From NCBI RefSeq assembly GCF_003597395.2, contig NC_133770.1, positions 9,746,173 through 9,810,172 on the forward strand: a stretch of DNA of 64,000 bases, read 5' to 3'. This document shows, piece after piece, positions 44,291 to 56,609 of this stretch. The DNA comes from Chelonoidis abingdonii (Eukaryota > Chordata > Testudines > Testudinidae). The number at the start of each line of letters is the position of its first letter. Positions within the stretch are counted from its first letter, which is position 1. The position numbers and the translations under genes were made by a program. The notes beneath the pieces are model-generated. The model was not told where the DNA came from, did not search any database, and worked only from the letters and a program-made list of their open reading frames with translations.

Positions 44291-44907
44291 TTCCTAGTCC
44301 CAATGACATGACATGGGCCAAGACTGCAAAAAGATACAGCCTGTCACATGTCCGAGATCACCCACCAATGACTCCTGTTGCTACTATTAGAGTGCCATGT
44401 ATTGCCCCCCAAAACTGAAAAATCAAATTCATGGGCCCAAGCTCAGTGTGGTGGTATTTCTGGTTAGTTATGCTCCATTGCTCAGTTTTGAATATTCTGT
44501 CTGTATGAAGATGCTCTGCAGTCAAATCTCTTAAAACTGAAACGTGAATTGCATTAATTTTCATGTTTAATGCACACTGGCTGGTTGAGCTGTCAGTCTC
44601 AAACTTTTGAACCACTATATACTCTCTCAAGGCACCTCTTTTCTTCGCCAGCCTTAGCGCTTCTTCCTCTGGAGATGGTAGGCCTGGGGTAATCAGCCCC
44701 ACTTGGGGAGGGCTTGCCTTCCCCCTCCTATACTCCCTTGGTCATATTTTCAGGGTAGGTCTGAGGGTCAGCCTAACGGGTGGTCCTCCACCAAACAAAA
44801 AGGAAACCATCTCATAAACAAAAACCCAGGGGGGCTCCCTTTCACTGCCCCCCTCGCTGGGGCCAGGTGTCATCCTGATGATTGCCCTGGTTCATCAGTC
44901 CTGCTGC

Positions 44908-45353
44908 CAGGGCTGGTGCAACCATTTAGGCGGACTAGGCGGTTGCCTAGGGTGCCGAGATTTAGGGGTGCCAAAAAGCGCCCCCCAATTTTTTTTTAAA
45001 TGGTTGAGCAGCCGTGCTGCTAGGACAGAGAGGGAGTCTGAGCTGCTGGCACGAGCCGGCAGCCCAAGGGTGTCCCCTGGGTCAGGGTGCTGCCGGAGGG
45101 GGCGGAAGGCAGCTCCCGTGGAGCTGCCGCAGTGGTGCCTGCGGGGAGTCCGCTGGTCCGCGGCTCGGATGGACCTGCCGCAGTCATGCCTGCGGACGGT
45201 CGGCTGCTTGCGCGGCTCCGGTGGACCGCCTGCAGGCACACCAGCCCCTCCACAGGCACCACTGCGGCAGCTCCACCGGAGCCGCAGGACCAGCGCGCGG
45301 GGCGGCGAAATTGCTGTCCGCCTAGGGCACTCAAAACCCTAGCGCTGGTCCTG
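44908..45353. mobile_element. Foldback hAT-type MITE, copy 4 (longest)
   Basis: It begins CAGGGCTGGTGCAACC and ends CTAGCGCTGGTCCTG. The flanks CCTGCTGC (44900-44907) and CCTGCCCC (45354-45361) match at 6/8. The arm 'gtggagctgccgcagtggtg' (45118-45137) is inverted perfectly as 'caccactgcggcagctccac' near 45257-45276. The remainder shares 'aaccatttaggcggactagg' and 'ttgcctagggtgcc' with copy 2 read on its minus strand. Not coding. Confidence 0.8.
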
Positions 45354-45676
45354 CCTGCCCCTAGCAGGCTCTCAGGTTTGGCTGTCTCTCCTATGCAAAA
45401 AAGCATAGTGTCTCACCCTGGAGCAGCTTATTTCCCTGCTGCCACTAGCCCTGCGGCAGCAGCTTGTTAACTAGGTTGCTTTCTTTCTCTCTCTTGCTCT
45501 CCCCAGAAGAGGAGTTTTTAAAGGCCTCAGGCAGCCCTTAATTGGATTCAGGTGTCCCTAATTGGCCTGAGGTAACCCCTTCTCAGCTTGTAGGAAAAAG
45601 GGCCTTTAACATTCTACAGCTAATATATCGGCCTTCCAAGAGCCTCTTGCAGCCGTCCGGCCTCACTTTGTCACAA

Positions 45677-45872
45677 TATACACCGCTACCTCGATATAAT
45701 GTCACCCAGTATAACATGAATTTGGATATAACATAAAGCAGTGCTCTGGTGCGGGGGCGGGGCTGCGCACTCCGGTGGATCAAAGCAAGTTCAATATAAC
45801 ACGATTTCACCTATAACGCGGTAAGATTTTTTGGCTCTCCAGGACAGTGTTATATCGAGGTAGAGGTGTATA
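45677..45872. repeat. TA-flanked MITE (TACACC...ACCTCGATATAA ends)
   Basis: The left end TACACCGCTACCTCGATATA (45679) and right end TATATCGAGGTAGAGGTGTA (ending 45870) are inverted repeats, with TA on both sides. This suggests a Tc1/mariner-type TA target. The interior has further inverted blocks 'ggatataacataaagcag' and 'atttcacctataacgcggta'. Confidence 0.75.
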
Positions 45873-47320
45873 TATAAACAGAAACCCAGTTAGTTAGGAG
45901 TTGCAAGCGTGCACATCTGATGGTACATGTGTTGGCAATTTCATTCTATCCAGTCCATTAAAATTAAATAAGCTTTTTGTGTAATTGAATTTTTCCCATG
46001 AAATACACATAGCTTGGAGCTGCAGGGAATTAAATACCAGTTTGATAGTCTGGCTAAAAGTAGCCTTCACTATAATTCATTATGAGATTTTTAACTTACT
46101 TTTCATGCTGATAATTGTATAGATTTTTTCTTTTGCACTTTGTGGTAACTTAATAGCTTTGACTATTAATTTGAGTAACTAGATTATTGGCAATAAGAAG
46201 CAAGTTTAGAGAGCTAACAAATTGCTGATTTTGTTTTCTTATTAAATACATGTTGCAGATGACTGGGAGGCTTTGAAAAGCCAGTTGAGACTCTGATAAA
46301 TGGTGAATTGGCAGATTGCCAGCAATCGTAATTGTACATCACTTGGAAGCAACATGTCTTTAGGATGTTTATAAAAAATAAAAATGTTTGATTGTTTAAG
46401 AGATAAGAAAGGCAGCTGCAACTCCAACAGTGGCTTAGAGTAATTGAAAAATGAAAGCTGGAAAATACCTGAAGGCTGATTAAACAGATCTGCTGAAGTG
46501 TGTGATGTGACATTTATGCCTGTTTCTAGGTATCAGACTTGTTTCTTTAGATATGGACACCAGAGTGCCTTCTGCACCCTGGTAATTAGATACATGAACA
46601 ATGGGATGGATGAATGGCATAGGTTTTCTTATCTGAAAGGAAGCACGCATTGAGAGGACTGAGTGGTAGACATTCACAAAACCCAGGGCCACAACCCATG
46701 CAGGGGTATGATATTCATTAAGTGTTCATTAGAAAAAGGCTCGGGGTTGGGGGGGAATCACGTCCTCAGATTATGCCCAACCAATGAGAGTTTGTTCTGA
46801 TGATATCATACTTCTGTCTAGTGTTTCACTCCCGTCTGATCACCAGACAACTCACAGGGGAGTTTTAGGAGTGGAGACCAGCCCATGAAGTTGAGTTCAG
46901 CACTTATTTAAACTCAGTACCTATTTCTAATACGCTTTGGGCTCTGAATTACTATTGTTCCAGCCATGATGCTGGCTAACCAAAAGGCTGTTTGGAGACT
47001 TAAATTCAAAACATGAAATGGCCAATATGATGAGTTGCTGAAAGGAAAAGGACATTGAATGGTTTTGGGCTTTTTTTAAAAAATCATCTTTAGTTAACAA
47101 TATATAGAATTTCCTTCTGTATATCGCCTCTCATCGTGAAGGGACCCCAAATGCTTCCAAATCTATATGCAGGATTTAGTACCACTGAAATTGCATGAAT
47201 TGGGAAGTGAAACATAGCACCCAACTTAGCACATAACACAGTGTGCAAAACCAGGCTGGGGAAATTTTGTCCAAGGAAACAGAGGCAAGTGTTACTCTTA
47301 CGCTACATTTTTAGGCACCT
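45873..47320. other. Intergenic, AT-rich, nothing recognised
   Basis: It looks single-copy. Short frames at 46214-46692 have no recognised product and no splice context. Confidence 0.4.
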
Positions 47321-47413
47321 AGGTCCAGATCCTCAAAGATATTTAGGTTCCTAACTTTCACTGAAATCAGGGAAAGTTAGGAGCCTATTTACCTTTTGAA
47401 AATCTGAGCCTTA
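47321..47413. repeat. Palindromic MITE (AGGCCCAGATCCTC family)
   Basis: AGGTCCAGATCCTCAAAG, then 'tatttaggttcctaactttc', 'aaagttaggagcctattta' and 'ccttttgaaaatctgagcct': outer and inner inverted arms as at 15117-15204. Confidence 0.65.
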
Positions 47414-50224
47414 AATGTCTATGTGACTTAGTTTCCCTTGCCTTTTTTAAATTAAAACCGGTATTTGAAAGAGATTACTTTCTGGTACTCTTTAACCGCC
47501 TGTGGCAGTTATATAAATGTTGCCCCATAGCTAAAGATGGCATTTACAACACATGTGATTTGCGGAATCATGAAGACTCAGTCCAAGTATAGGAGAGAGT
47601 ATCCATTTCACAGGGAACAAGGACAGGCTACAGCCATGGCAAAGTCAGCCCTTTCATCTCAGTATGCTTTATCATCTCTATCGTGCATTATTTTATTATC
47701 TTTGTGCCCCTCTGAGATAAAGTCCATGAGGCAGCCAAAATAAGTGAGTCCAGTGAGCAGCAAAGTTCACCAAAGCTAAAGGATTAAAAATATGAGTTCT
47801 AAAAATCTTGCCTGAGTTATTAGCAATTATTAAAACTGAAAACTTTTCTGAAATTTACTTCTCACCATGTATGCTGTTACTTTGTTCATTTTATTCACCC
47901 TGGACAATAGATATACATGAGTCAGTTTCAGTCATTTTCACTTCCTGGTTCAAATGCTGGTCCCATCTTCATTGTTGCTCACTCTCCTGATGTTTGGTAT
48001 TTGGTATAAAGCCCTAGCTGCTGGAGTCATGTTAATTCATGAGACTTTCAGCTTGCTTTCTTTAGCAAATTTTTATCCTTCAGAGTGGTGCAGAAAAGCT
48101 TGAAAATGTGACTCACCTGTAAGCTGAAGGCTCAAACCGGATAGTGAAGAAAAGGAATCCAGCATTTATTATATTTTTAAAATCTCATGGTTTTTACACC
48201 CATCTTGTGACTTTGCGGGCCTGATTCATGATTTTTGAATGTGTGGGGATGGCAACACTGGATACAATGGGATTGGGCACCTAGATGGGTGAAAATGCTC
48301 TAGCACTTGGGTTGCAAACACTACAGAGGAACGTTCCACTTCATACAAAAATCTGGTCTGGCTTGAATTTTATCTCTAATTTAACAAACTTGTGTTTCTG
48401 TCAAGGTTTTACCAACTTTTTCGTTTAGAAAACGAAATCTAATTTGGGGCCTAAACTAATGTGACAGTGTACTGTACTGTCATAACCTTTAATGTGTTTA
48501 GTAAGGAGGATTGGCTGGCTCAGGGGAATGGTAAAGTGATATGAGACTTTCATTGTTAAACTGCAGATTTTACATCTTGATCGGATTAGCTGTGAAGTGA
48601 AGAAAAAGTGTTCCTATGGTGCCAGCTGTTCAATGCCTTTGTGTGAAATGAGATTGTGGTTTTAATCCATCATCTAGTGGATATGTGTCCACATTACAAA
48701 CCCTGTATTGTAACTGACGCTAATTGGCAGCCTCAGTAGAGACCAAGGATTTGGTGACTGAACTATCTCCTTAGCCTTAGATATGACCCCCTGAGGGTAG
48801 GGTTAAGGCAATGTGGCAGAAACTTGCAGTGCTATGGCCTTTGCTGTCCCTCTTCTGAGGATCAAGAGCCTCTAGAGCTGATGTTCTAGCACCTTTCACT
48901 AGCATTCAGTGCAGTTGAATCACTAGAAGTACACACTAGGTGGTAAGCCTTACGGTCTACATACCGTCCTACATATGGAAAATGAAAACCATTTTGCTTC
49001 CCTGGTAAGGAGCAGAAAAGAAATACAAAGTTGAAAAAAGCCCAGAGGGCCCGCATTTGTATATTTAAAAAAATGAAATGAAACAAATATGTAAACAAAT
49101 AAAAAATAGTAACAGTTTCCTGTCCTGCTCTGGCTTTTTTGTATTTCTGATGGAAATCAGCCTGCTTTTTAATTATTTCCAGCTGGGAAAATATTTCCAG
49201 TCAGCTCCTCTGGGAGCCAAAAGGAATACACTGATGTTTGAATTAATTTACCCCTTAGTGGCTTCTCCTCATTTTGCAGTAATGATCAGGGCTTCTTTTA
49301 AAGCCTGATCCTGCAGTTAATCACACAAGCACTTCTATCGAGATCAACGGGCTTGTTTGCGTCAGGGAGGGCAACTGACCTGGATAAGGGAGGGCAGGTC
49401 TGAGCCATCAGTAAACAGTATCTCTATAGGCTCTTTCACACACTCACTTGCAATTCACCTGCATGCTTGATTATTTTAACTGAACTGTATACAGCTCAGT
49501 AACCAGCCCACACCGAGGTTATAGCCAGAGCCTCTTTTCCATAAGGAACATAAAACTTGCTACTCTGGGTTAGTTCACTGGGCCATAAAATCCAGTCTCC
49601 TGCCTTCAGTAGGGCTAATACCTAAAGCTCTCAGGGACTGCAGTTTGGGGACCTTCCAAAGACTTATCTCCTAATATCTACCCCCTTGTTATCTAACTGC
49701 CAAACAAATGTATGATGTATAAGGACCCAGAGGGACTAAACTTTTTGTCTCCATTTCTGTGTGCTGCAGGGGTGTGTGCGTGATCAGGGCTTTGTTTATT
49801 CTCTTAGCTTAAAGGCAGTGTTACAGGGAGAAGTTTCCTGAGGTGTGTCTTGCACTTTGATCTGAGCACAATCAGATTTGGGATGATTCTGACCTGCAGC
49901 ACGAGATGACTGAAATCTGGCTTTCTCAGCTGCAGCATTCCTGTGCAGCATATTTGTCCTGGCAGGTCAGGCGGTCTATCAAGAAGGTCCCACACCATTA
50001 AGACCCTGATATATAATGTACTTGGCCAGCTGTTGTATAATGTTGTACACAGGGGTAAAATGTTCCTCCTGACTCCTGTGATGAGACATTTATGACCTGG
50101 AGCCAGAAATCAAATAAGCCTGATTTTAACCCGCAGAACTACAAAATTATCCAGCCACAATGTGTGCCTCTCTTTGCTTCCTTAGGAGTGCAATCCAGTC
50201 TCACACCAGCTTGAGTGAAGAGTT
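47414..50224. other. Intergenic; one CAGTGTTGCC-family repeat
   Basis: Positions about 47980-48260 match the repeat at 33422-33722 ('ctgctggagtcatgttaatt' and the terminal GGCAACACTG at 48260). The rest is AT-rich without recognisable genes or repeat ends. Confidence 0.45.
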
Positions 50225-51394
50225 TGTGATGGGTTGAATCACAGAAACCCCCTTGAGAGATGCCAACTGATGTGCCAAGACTACGTCTGCCCCTGCTTTC
50301 CTGCCCCGTCAGCTTAGGAGTTCAGTGCCCTGCTTGGTTTGAGCCAGACCCGCTAGCCTGCTGCAAACTCAGACCCAGGTCTGAACCACGTCCCCTAACA
50401 GCCGTAGGCTTGACTGAAAGCAGCTTACAGATGTGTTCTTATCTTATAAGATAATAGTTCTTATTATCACTCAGATGCCCAACTCCAAATGGGATCTAAA
50501 CCCAAATAAATCCGTTTTACCCAGGGTAAACTCATAACTTGTTTGCCTTCTATAACACTGATAGAGAGATATGCATGGCTGTTTGTCCCCCCCCCCCAGG
50601 TATTAATTAACCCAGAGTATATACAGATAAGTAAAAAGTGATTTTATTAAATACAGAAAGTAGGATTTAAGTGGTTCCAAGTAGTAACAGACAGAACAAA
50701 CTGAATTACCAAGCAAAATAAAATAAAACACACAAGTCTGTCTAATACAGTAAGAAACTGAATACAGATAAAATCTCATCCTCAGAGATGTTTCAATATG
50801 TTTCTTTCACAGACTGGACGCCTTCCTAGTCTGAGCACTATCCTTTCCCCTGGTACAGCCATTGTTCCAGCTCAGGTGGTAGCTACGGGATTTCTCATGA
50901 TGGCCACTTCTCTTTGTTCTGTTTCACCCCTTTATATATCTTTTGCATAAGGCGGAAATCCTTTGTGCCTCTCTGGGTTCCCACCCCGTCCTTCTCAATG
51001 GAAAAGTACCAGGTTAAAGATGGATTCCTGTTCAGGTGACATCATCACATGTCACTGTAAGACTTCATTGCCCACTTGCCAGCACACAGGTATACAGGAA
51101 GACTGACAGGTAAAACAAAGCCATCTCCGGTCAATTGTCCTGGTTGATGGAACTCATCAAGATTCCAAACCACCATTAATGGCCCACACTTTGCAAAATT
51201 ACAATAGGCCCTAAGAGTTATATTTCATATTTCTAGTTTCAGATACAAGAGTGGTACATTTATTCAAATAGGATGACCGCACTCAGTAAATTATAAGCTT
51301 TGTAATGATACCTTACAAGAAACTGTTTGCATGAAGCATATTTATATTCACACTCATTAGCATATGTTCATAAAATCATATAGAATGCATCACA
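50225..51394 (-). mobile_element. Solo LTR, TGTGACA family, copy 4
   Basis: Minus orientation: TGTGATGGGTTGAATCACAG at the left and ATAGAATGCATCACA at the right. The flanks GAGTT and GAGGT match at 4/5. Its internal blocks can be aligned with copies 1 and 2 ('aataaatccgttttaccc', 'aagtaaaaagtgattttatt', 'tggcccacactttgcaaaat'). Solo, non-coding. Confidence 0.8.
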
Positions 51395-51557
51395 GAGGTA
51401 TTTCCATTTGTTTTAATGTTAACACCCTTTGATTTTGAGTGACCCCTCATGTACTGGGGCACAATATGAGAAAAAGAGGTTGGTCAATTTTCACTTGCCC
51501 TTTCATAATCTTCAATACTTTAACCAAATTCCATTCATTCTTCCGCTTTCCAGCCTC

Positions 51558-51603
51558 AGGCCCAGATCCTCCAAGGTACCAATACCTTGGAGGATCTGGG
51601 CCT
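51558..51603. repeat. Perfect 21-bp inverted repeat hairpin
   Basis: AGGCCCAGATCCTCCAAGGT (plus A) is followed by CCAA and then its exact reverse complement ending GGATCTGGGCCT. The arms carry the terminal sequence of the AGGCCCAGATCCTC MITE family, but the middle of the MITE is missing. Confidence 0.9.
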
Positions 51604-52675
51604 AAATGATTATAGTTACAAGTATTTCCAAATCTTGGCCCCAGTTCTCAGGTCTCCTGTCTGTGGCTCAGGGCAGTAGAGAGAAAGGAAATTACAGCAG
51701 CCCTGAGTCTGCTTTCGCTTATGCTGTGGATGAAGCTGTAATTTAGGGGCCTGAGAAGCAGAGAACAGCCATAGTGCAGTGCTGTCTAGCTATGCCCCTG
51801 ATACACTCCTGGGCCCATCGCCGATATGCCAGGGACTGGAAGCAAAGACAGAATGGAGCCCTTGTCCTAGATCTGTGCAAGCTGGAGAGGTTCCCTACAT
51901 GAGGTATTCTCAGGGGGCTGTTACCATCCCCTTTAAGGCCCCTTCACACTGCCAGACAGGCATAACAGGGCCTTAGTTTGAGAATCAGGTCCCTTGGTTT
52001 TTTATCTCATGTACTGTTCCATGGGAACCATGTTTTGCATTAGTTTGCTCTCACCTGATTTATAGGAGCCCTCGATGCCTTTTGTCAGACAGTACATTCA
52101 GTGCTGTTAGATGAGGCATAGCGAGCAATGAAGCTTTTAGCTGTTGCCTGGGTGGACACTCTGTACCAAAAGGAGCAGGAGGTTTCAGACTTGCCCCACG
52201 TAAATGCAGCATGCAAGTCGTCATCTAATGGGGGGCAGCACTGTGTTCCAATTGTGAAACTGTTTGCTGTAGGAAGGAATAGTATGGTGATATTGATCAG
52301 TTTGGCAGAGAAATTGCTATAGCTGTTTGCCAGGGGCTGCAGGTTTGGGTACTTGCCAGCTGATAAACCACATGAGACTGGCATCTCAGAAAAAAGAGAA
52401 GAAAAATCCTCCAGTGGCTGGACGTCGGCAGCAGCCTCAGCTCACGCAAATGAACTGGGATTTGGGTTGAATGTTATCTCGGTTGCAAAGGGACCAGAAG
52501 ATATTTATAGCAATGCTGTCATCAGCGAGGCTGTGGGAAGAAACAAGCTGTTGCATTCCTTGATACAGGACATATCATTCTGTATAGGACTTGTGGGGAA
52601 AAAGAGAAGTTGCAACATCTCTAAATGTTTGGCCATTTCCAGTACAGACATTTAGAGGGACCATCTACACCAGTG
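51604..52675. other. Intergenic, nothing recognised
   Basis: Open frames at 52085-52655 on both strands have no recognisable domain. Positions 52100-52650 look single-copy. Confidence 0.35.
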
Positions 52676-52986
52676 GTGCCCAACCTTATTACACAGGAGG
52701 GCCACATAAACCGAAGTGCAGCCTTGTGTGGGCCAAACAGATTCTACATATTTTAATAAGATTTAAAGTCATGGGTCTTGATTTATATTTTAAGTTCAGC
52801 TTGTTTTGTATGTATTTAGATACGTTGTTTCTATGTACAGTAATGTCTATTTACACACTTGTGTAAACTGAAACGATGTCAACAGAATGACAAAACGCTA
52901 ATGAATCGGACGGTAGTATATTATGATGAAGCAGGCCGTGACCCTTAGCAGGCTCTGGTGGGCCGCAGGTTGGGTACTCGTGCTTT
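52676..52986. mobile_element. hAT-like MITE
   Basis: CAGTGGTGCCCAACCTTATT at the left and GCCGCAGGTTGGGTACTCGTG at the right (shown in two parts: 'gccgcaggttggg', 'tactcgtg') are inverted ends of hAT type. 'gggccacataaaccgaagtg' and 'ggccgtgacccttagcagg' lie just inside. The flanking bases ATCTACAC and CTTTGCAC share only 5 of 8, so the target duplication is decayed. Confidence 0.65.
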
Positions 52987-53142
52987 GCACCACAGGACTT
53001 AATTACAATCTCATATTTCTCCCTCCAGAAACAAATAACACCTCCTACTTAACCTGTGTGTATATGCTGAATATTTCCTAAGGCTGCTGAGGGTATAATT
53101 AAGGTTTTGTATCCTACTGTGAGGTAGATTATTTATTACTAT

Positions 53143-53720
53143 TTGTATTATCATTTCACCTCAGAGCCCCAGTCACAGCTCAGAACCCCATTGTGCTAGG
53201 TGCTGCACAAACACACAACAAAAGGACAGGCCTCACCCACAAGGAGTTTACTATCTAAGTATAAGGAAAGAGACAAGAGATGGATACAGACAGAGAGGGG
53301 AGTTATAAGGAAATAATGAGGCAGTATTGATTACCATGATGGACCGGGGGGTTAGCACTCCAAGAGCTTAATGCTGTCAGGTTTCTTGTAGGCATCATGG
53401 CAAAGGAGAGTTTTGAGGAGGGATCTGAAGAACAATCACGTGGCTTTGTGGCTATTTACAGGAGCTCCTCCTAAGCCTGAGGGGCAGCACAGGAGAAAGC
53501 ATGGAGGTGCTGGTGTGAATATTTAACCGGTGGATGATTGAGACATCATGGGCCAGTTAGAGGTGAGAGCTGACCTTTTGAGACTGAATAAGAGATGATA
53601 GGAAGGATGGGAATAGGCCATGAAGGACCTTGAAAGTGAAGACAAGTAGGTTATGTTTGATGTGATAGAGAAGAGGGAGACATTGGAGGGTTGCAAAGAG
53701 AGGGGTGACGTTGCGTCATG
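53143..53720 (+). repeat. Ancient interspersed repeat (LINE/SINE-derived)
   Basis: 'cacagctcagaaccccattg' and 'gtgctaggtgctgcacaaac', then 'ggacaggcctcacccacaag', followed by 'ccatgaaggaccttgaaagt' and 'aggttatgtttgatgtgata'. This chain is common in old amniote repeats and the first part recurs at 27041-27135. The class was not determined. Confidence 0.5.
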
Positions 53721-53959
53721 TGTTGTGTGTAGCATGTTTGCTTATCTGCTGCAAGCAGAGGGAAGTTCCTTGAGAAGGTACAGATTCTGTCGCTGTCAGT
53801 GGAAATGAGCTGTGTAAATAGTAGGATACAATGAAGAGGCGTCTCATAACTTGATATTAACTTGCTTTTTAGGGTTGTGTTGGGAGATGTCACACTTACT
53901 GGTCTTAATTTCTTTTCAAAGTAGTTTTTGTTATGGAATCTATATCAACATGCGTGTAG

Positions 53960-54300
53960 TACGATGTGTTATGAGTTTAGCTGTTTCTAGGACTGTGGGA
54001 AGCTCTTTGGGGGTGGGGACTGTTTTGTTTTGAGTGTTTACAGCTCCTAGCACAATGGGGTCCTGGCTCATGGCTGGGGTTCCTGCCAATCAGCACCTCC
54101 CCCGCACTCCCCGCACCTCCCGATCAGTTGTTTCATGGCATGCAGGAGGCCCGGAGGGGGAGTGGAAGGAGGAGGGCATATCAGGCTCAGGGGAGGGTGG
54201 GAAGGGGTGGAGTGGGGGCAGAGTCTGTGGCAGAACCAGGGGTTGAGCAACGAGCACCCCCTGGCACATTGGAAAGTTAGTGCCTGTAGCGCCAGCCCTG
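53960..54300 (+). repeat. MIR-type tail followed by CT/GA-rich sequence
   Basis: 'ctttgggggtggggactgtt' and 'acagctcctagcacaatggg', then 'gtcctgg', is the same SINE/LINE tail type as at 11840. GA-rich sequence follows; no coding evidence. Confidence 0.5.
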
Positions 54301-55429
54301 GAGTTGGCACCTATACAAAGAACTGCATATTAACTTCTGAAGAGCCACACATGGCTCTGGAGTCACACGTTGGCCACCTCGCCTTAAGATAAGCCATGCA
54401 AGGCAAGACTCTTTAGCACAATCCCACAATGCCCTCACATTTCTTTTCTGCACTGAGGAAGTTCGCTAACTAGTTCAGCTAACCTGATTTTAAAATCAGT
54501 TGGCACCACAGTGCAGAGTTGTTTAAAGTGGCCTGACTTGTTTTTCCTTAACTGTTTTTAAGACCACAAGATGAGCAAAACTGGTTCAAGTAAAAATGGG
54601 TCAAGCTGCCTTAAACCAGCTCTGTACCATGGCTTTAACCAGTTTTAAAAACAGTTAGACAACTTGTCCATACCTAGACCAATCCTGGAACCTCCTTCGT
54701 CTTTAGCAATACAGGAAAGTCAGGGAGAAAAGCAACAGCCTATTTAAATAAATGAATGGGCAATTGGGGGTTGCCAACTTTCTAATAGCACAAAACCGAA
54801 CACCCCTACCTTGCCTCTGCCCCTTCTTTGAGGCCCCGCCCCTGCTTACTCCATCACCCCTCCCTCCATCACTTGGTCTCCTCCACCCTCTCACTTTCAC
54901 TGGGCTGGGGCAAGGGCTTGGGGTGTGGGCTCCAGATGGGGCCAGAAATGAGGTGTTCAGGGTGTGGGAGAGGGCTCTGGGCTGGGGTGCAGGGGGTGCG
55001 AACTCTGGCTGGGGGTGCAGGCTCTGGGGTGGAGCCAGGGCTGAGAGGTTTGGGTTGCAGGAAGGGGCTCGGGGTTGGTGTGCAAGAGGGAGTTCGGGGT
55101 GTGGGGCCCCACCACTGCTTACCATGGCTCCCAGGAAGCAGCTGCCAGGTCCTTGCAGCCCCTAGGTGAAGGAAAGGACAGGGAACCCAGCCCCCTACCC
55201 TGCCCCCAGCCAGGGTTGAGACTGTAGAAGTTAGAATATTTCCCTTTCCCCCAATATAGATAATGTCTTAGAACTGGTCTCATCTTACAGGTGCTGGGAA
55301 AACTTGTAAAAGTTTTGCCAGGGAATTAAATAGTTTTAAAGAGCCAGGATCGCTGATAAGATCATTGGCCACAGGAGCTCAAGAGCTGCTGAGAGACAAA
55401 GGAGGGTGAACTGTATTATAACTAGCTCT
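54301..55429. other. Intergenic, GC/GA-rich middle
   Basis: Positions 54760-55210 look like a repeat starting 'gggttgccaactttctaata' with GT/GA-rich quasi-tandem units ('gggctctgggctggggtgca', 'ggctctggggtgg'). No terminus or host exon could be shown. Confidence 0.4.
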
Positions 55430-55970
55430 GCTCCTCAGCCATAGCTAGGGCAACGGTAAACTCTCTACGGAAAAGGATAAATGGACACAAATCAGATATT
55501 TGGAATGGCAATATACAAAAACCTGTAGGAGAGCACTTCAACCTCCCTGGCCACACTATAGCAGACCTTAAGGTGGCCATCCTGCAGCAAAAAAACTTCA
55601 GGACCAGACTTCAAAGAGAAACTGCTGAGCTTCAATTCATCTACAAATTTGACACCATCAGCTCTGGACTAAACAAAGACTGTGAATGGCTTGCCAACTA
55701 CAGAACCAGTTTCTCCTCCCTTGGTTTTCACACCTCAACCTGCTAGAACAGGGCCTCACCCTCCCTGATTGAACTAACCTCATTATCTCTAGCTTGCTTG
55801 CTAGCATATATATACCTGCCCCTGGAAATTTCCACTACCTGCATCTGACAAAGTGGGTATGTACCCACGAAAGCTCACGCTCCAAAACGTCTGTTAGTCT
55901 ATAAGGTGCCACAGGATTCTCTGCTGCTTTCACAGATCCAGACTAACAGGGCTACCCCCTGATACTGGGT
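55430..55970 (+). mobile_element. Penelope-like element 3' end with GIY-YIG remnant
   Basis: The plus-strand frame reads VGEHFNLPGHTIADLKVAIL, QQKNFRTRLQRETAELQFIY, KFDTISSGLNKDCEWLANYR and TSFSSLGFHTST, then a stop at 55744-55746. This is the end of the Penelope-like polyprotein, downstream of and including the last part of the GIY-YIG endonuclease. The 3' module follows ('acccacgaaagctcacgctc', 'taaggtgccacaggattctc') and ends near 55970. The local reading frame is uninterrupted over roughly 270 bases, so this copy may be young, but it is heavily 5'-truncated. Confidence 0.85.
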
Positions 55971-56609
55971 AAACAAGCTGGCTCTCCGAACAGCAGTGTG
56001 CCAAGTCTTGTGACTGCTGGTGTTTTGCTTAAAATCCCAGCTCCTGGATGCCTGTGACTGGGGGAGCATGTCTACTTCTGCTTTAAACAGACAACTTGTG
56101 TGGGCCGGGCAGAACCCTCGGGAAGCTGCCGCCTGGGGCTGCCTGACCTGCCCTGGAAAGGCCCCGGTGGCTGGTTTTTGCACCCATGAGGCTTTTCCAG
56201 GCCAGGCTCGCGCCGTATGAATGGCTGCGGTGGGCGGGGCCGCCTGGTGCGCAAGCGCAGCCCGGCTCACGTTCAGCGGAGTCACTATGGCTCAGCAGCG
56301 CTGCCGGTTGCATTGCATTGACCCGCTTACTACTAGGACCTGGCGGAAGGGGCAGTCGGAGAAACGTCAGGGCCTGGCTCCCGTGACGTCACCAACCTCC
56401 TATTTGATTGGCTGATAAGGGTGGGAGGCGGGGACGGATTTCTCACGCACCGGCATTGGGTCACGCGGCGGGGGGAGCGCGCCGTTCCCCCGAGGCAGGC
56501 TGGGAGCTGTAGTTCGGGGTGGAGGCCTTAGGCACGTTCCCCCTTCCGCGCGGGGTGGGCTGAACTCCGTCAGCCAATAAGAGCAGGGGGCGGAGCGCGC
56601 GCAGATAGT

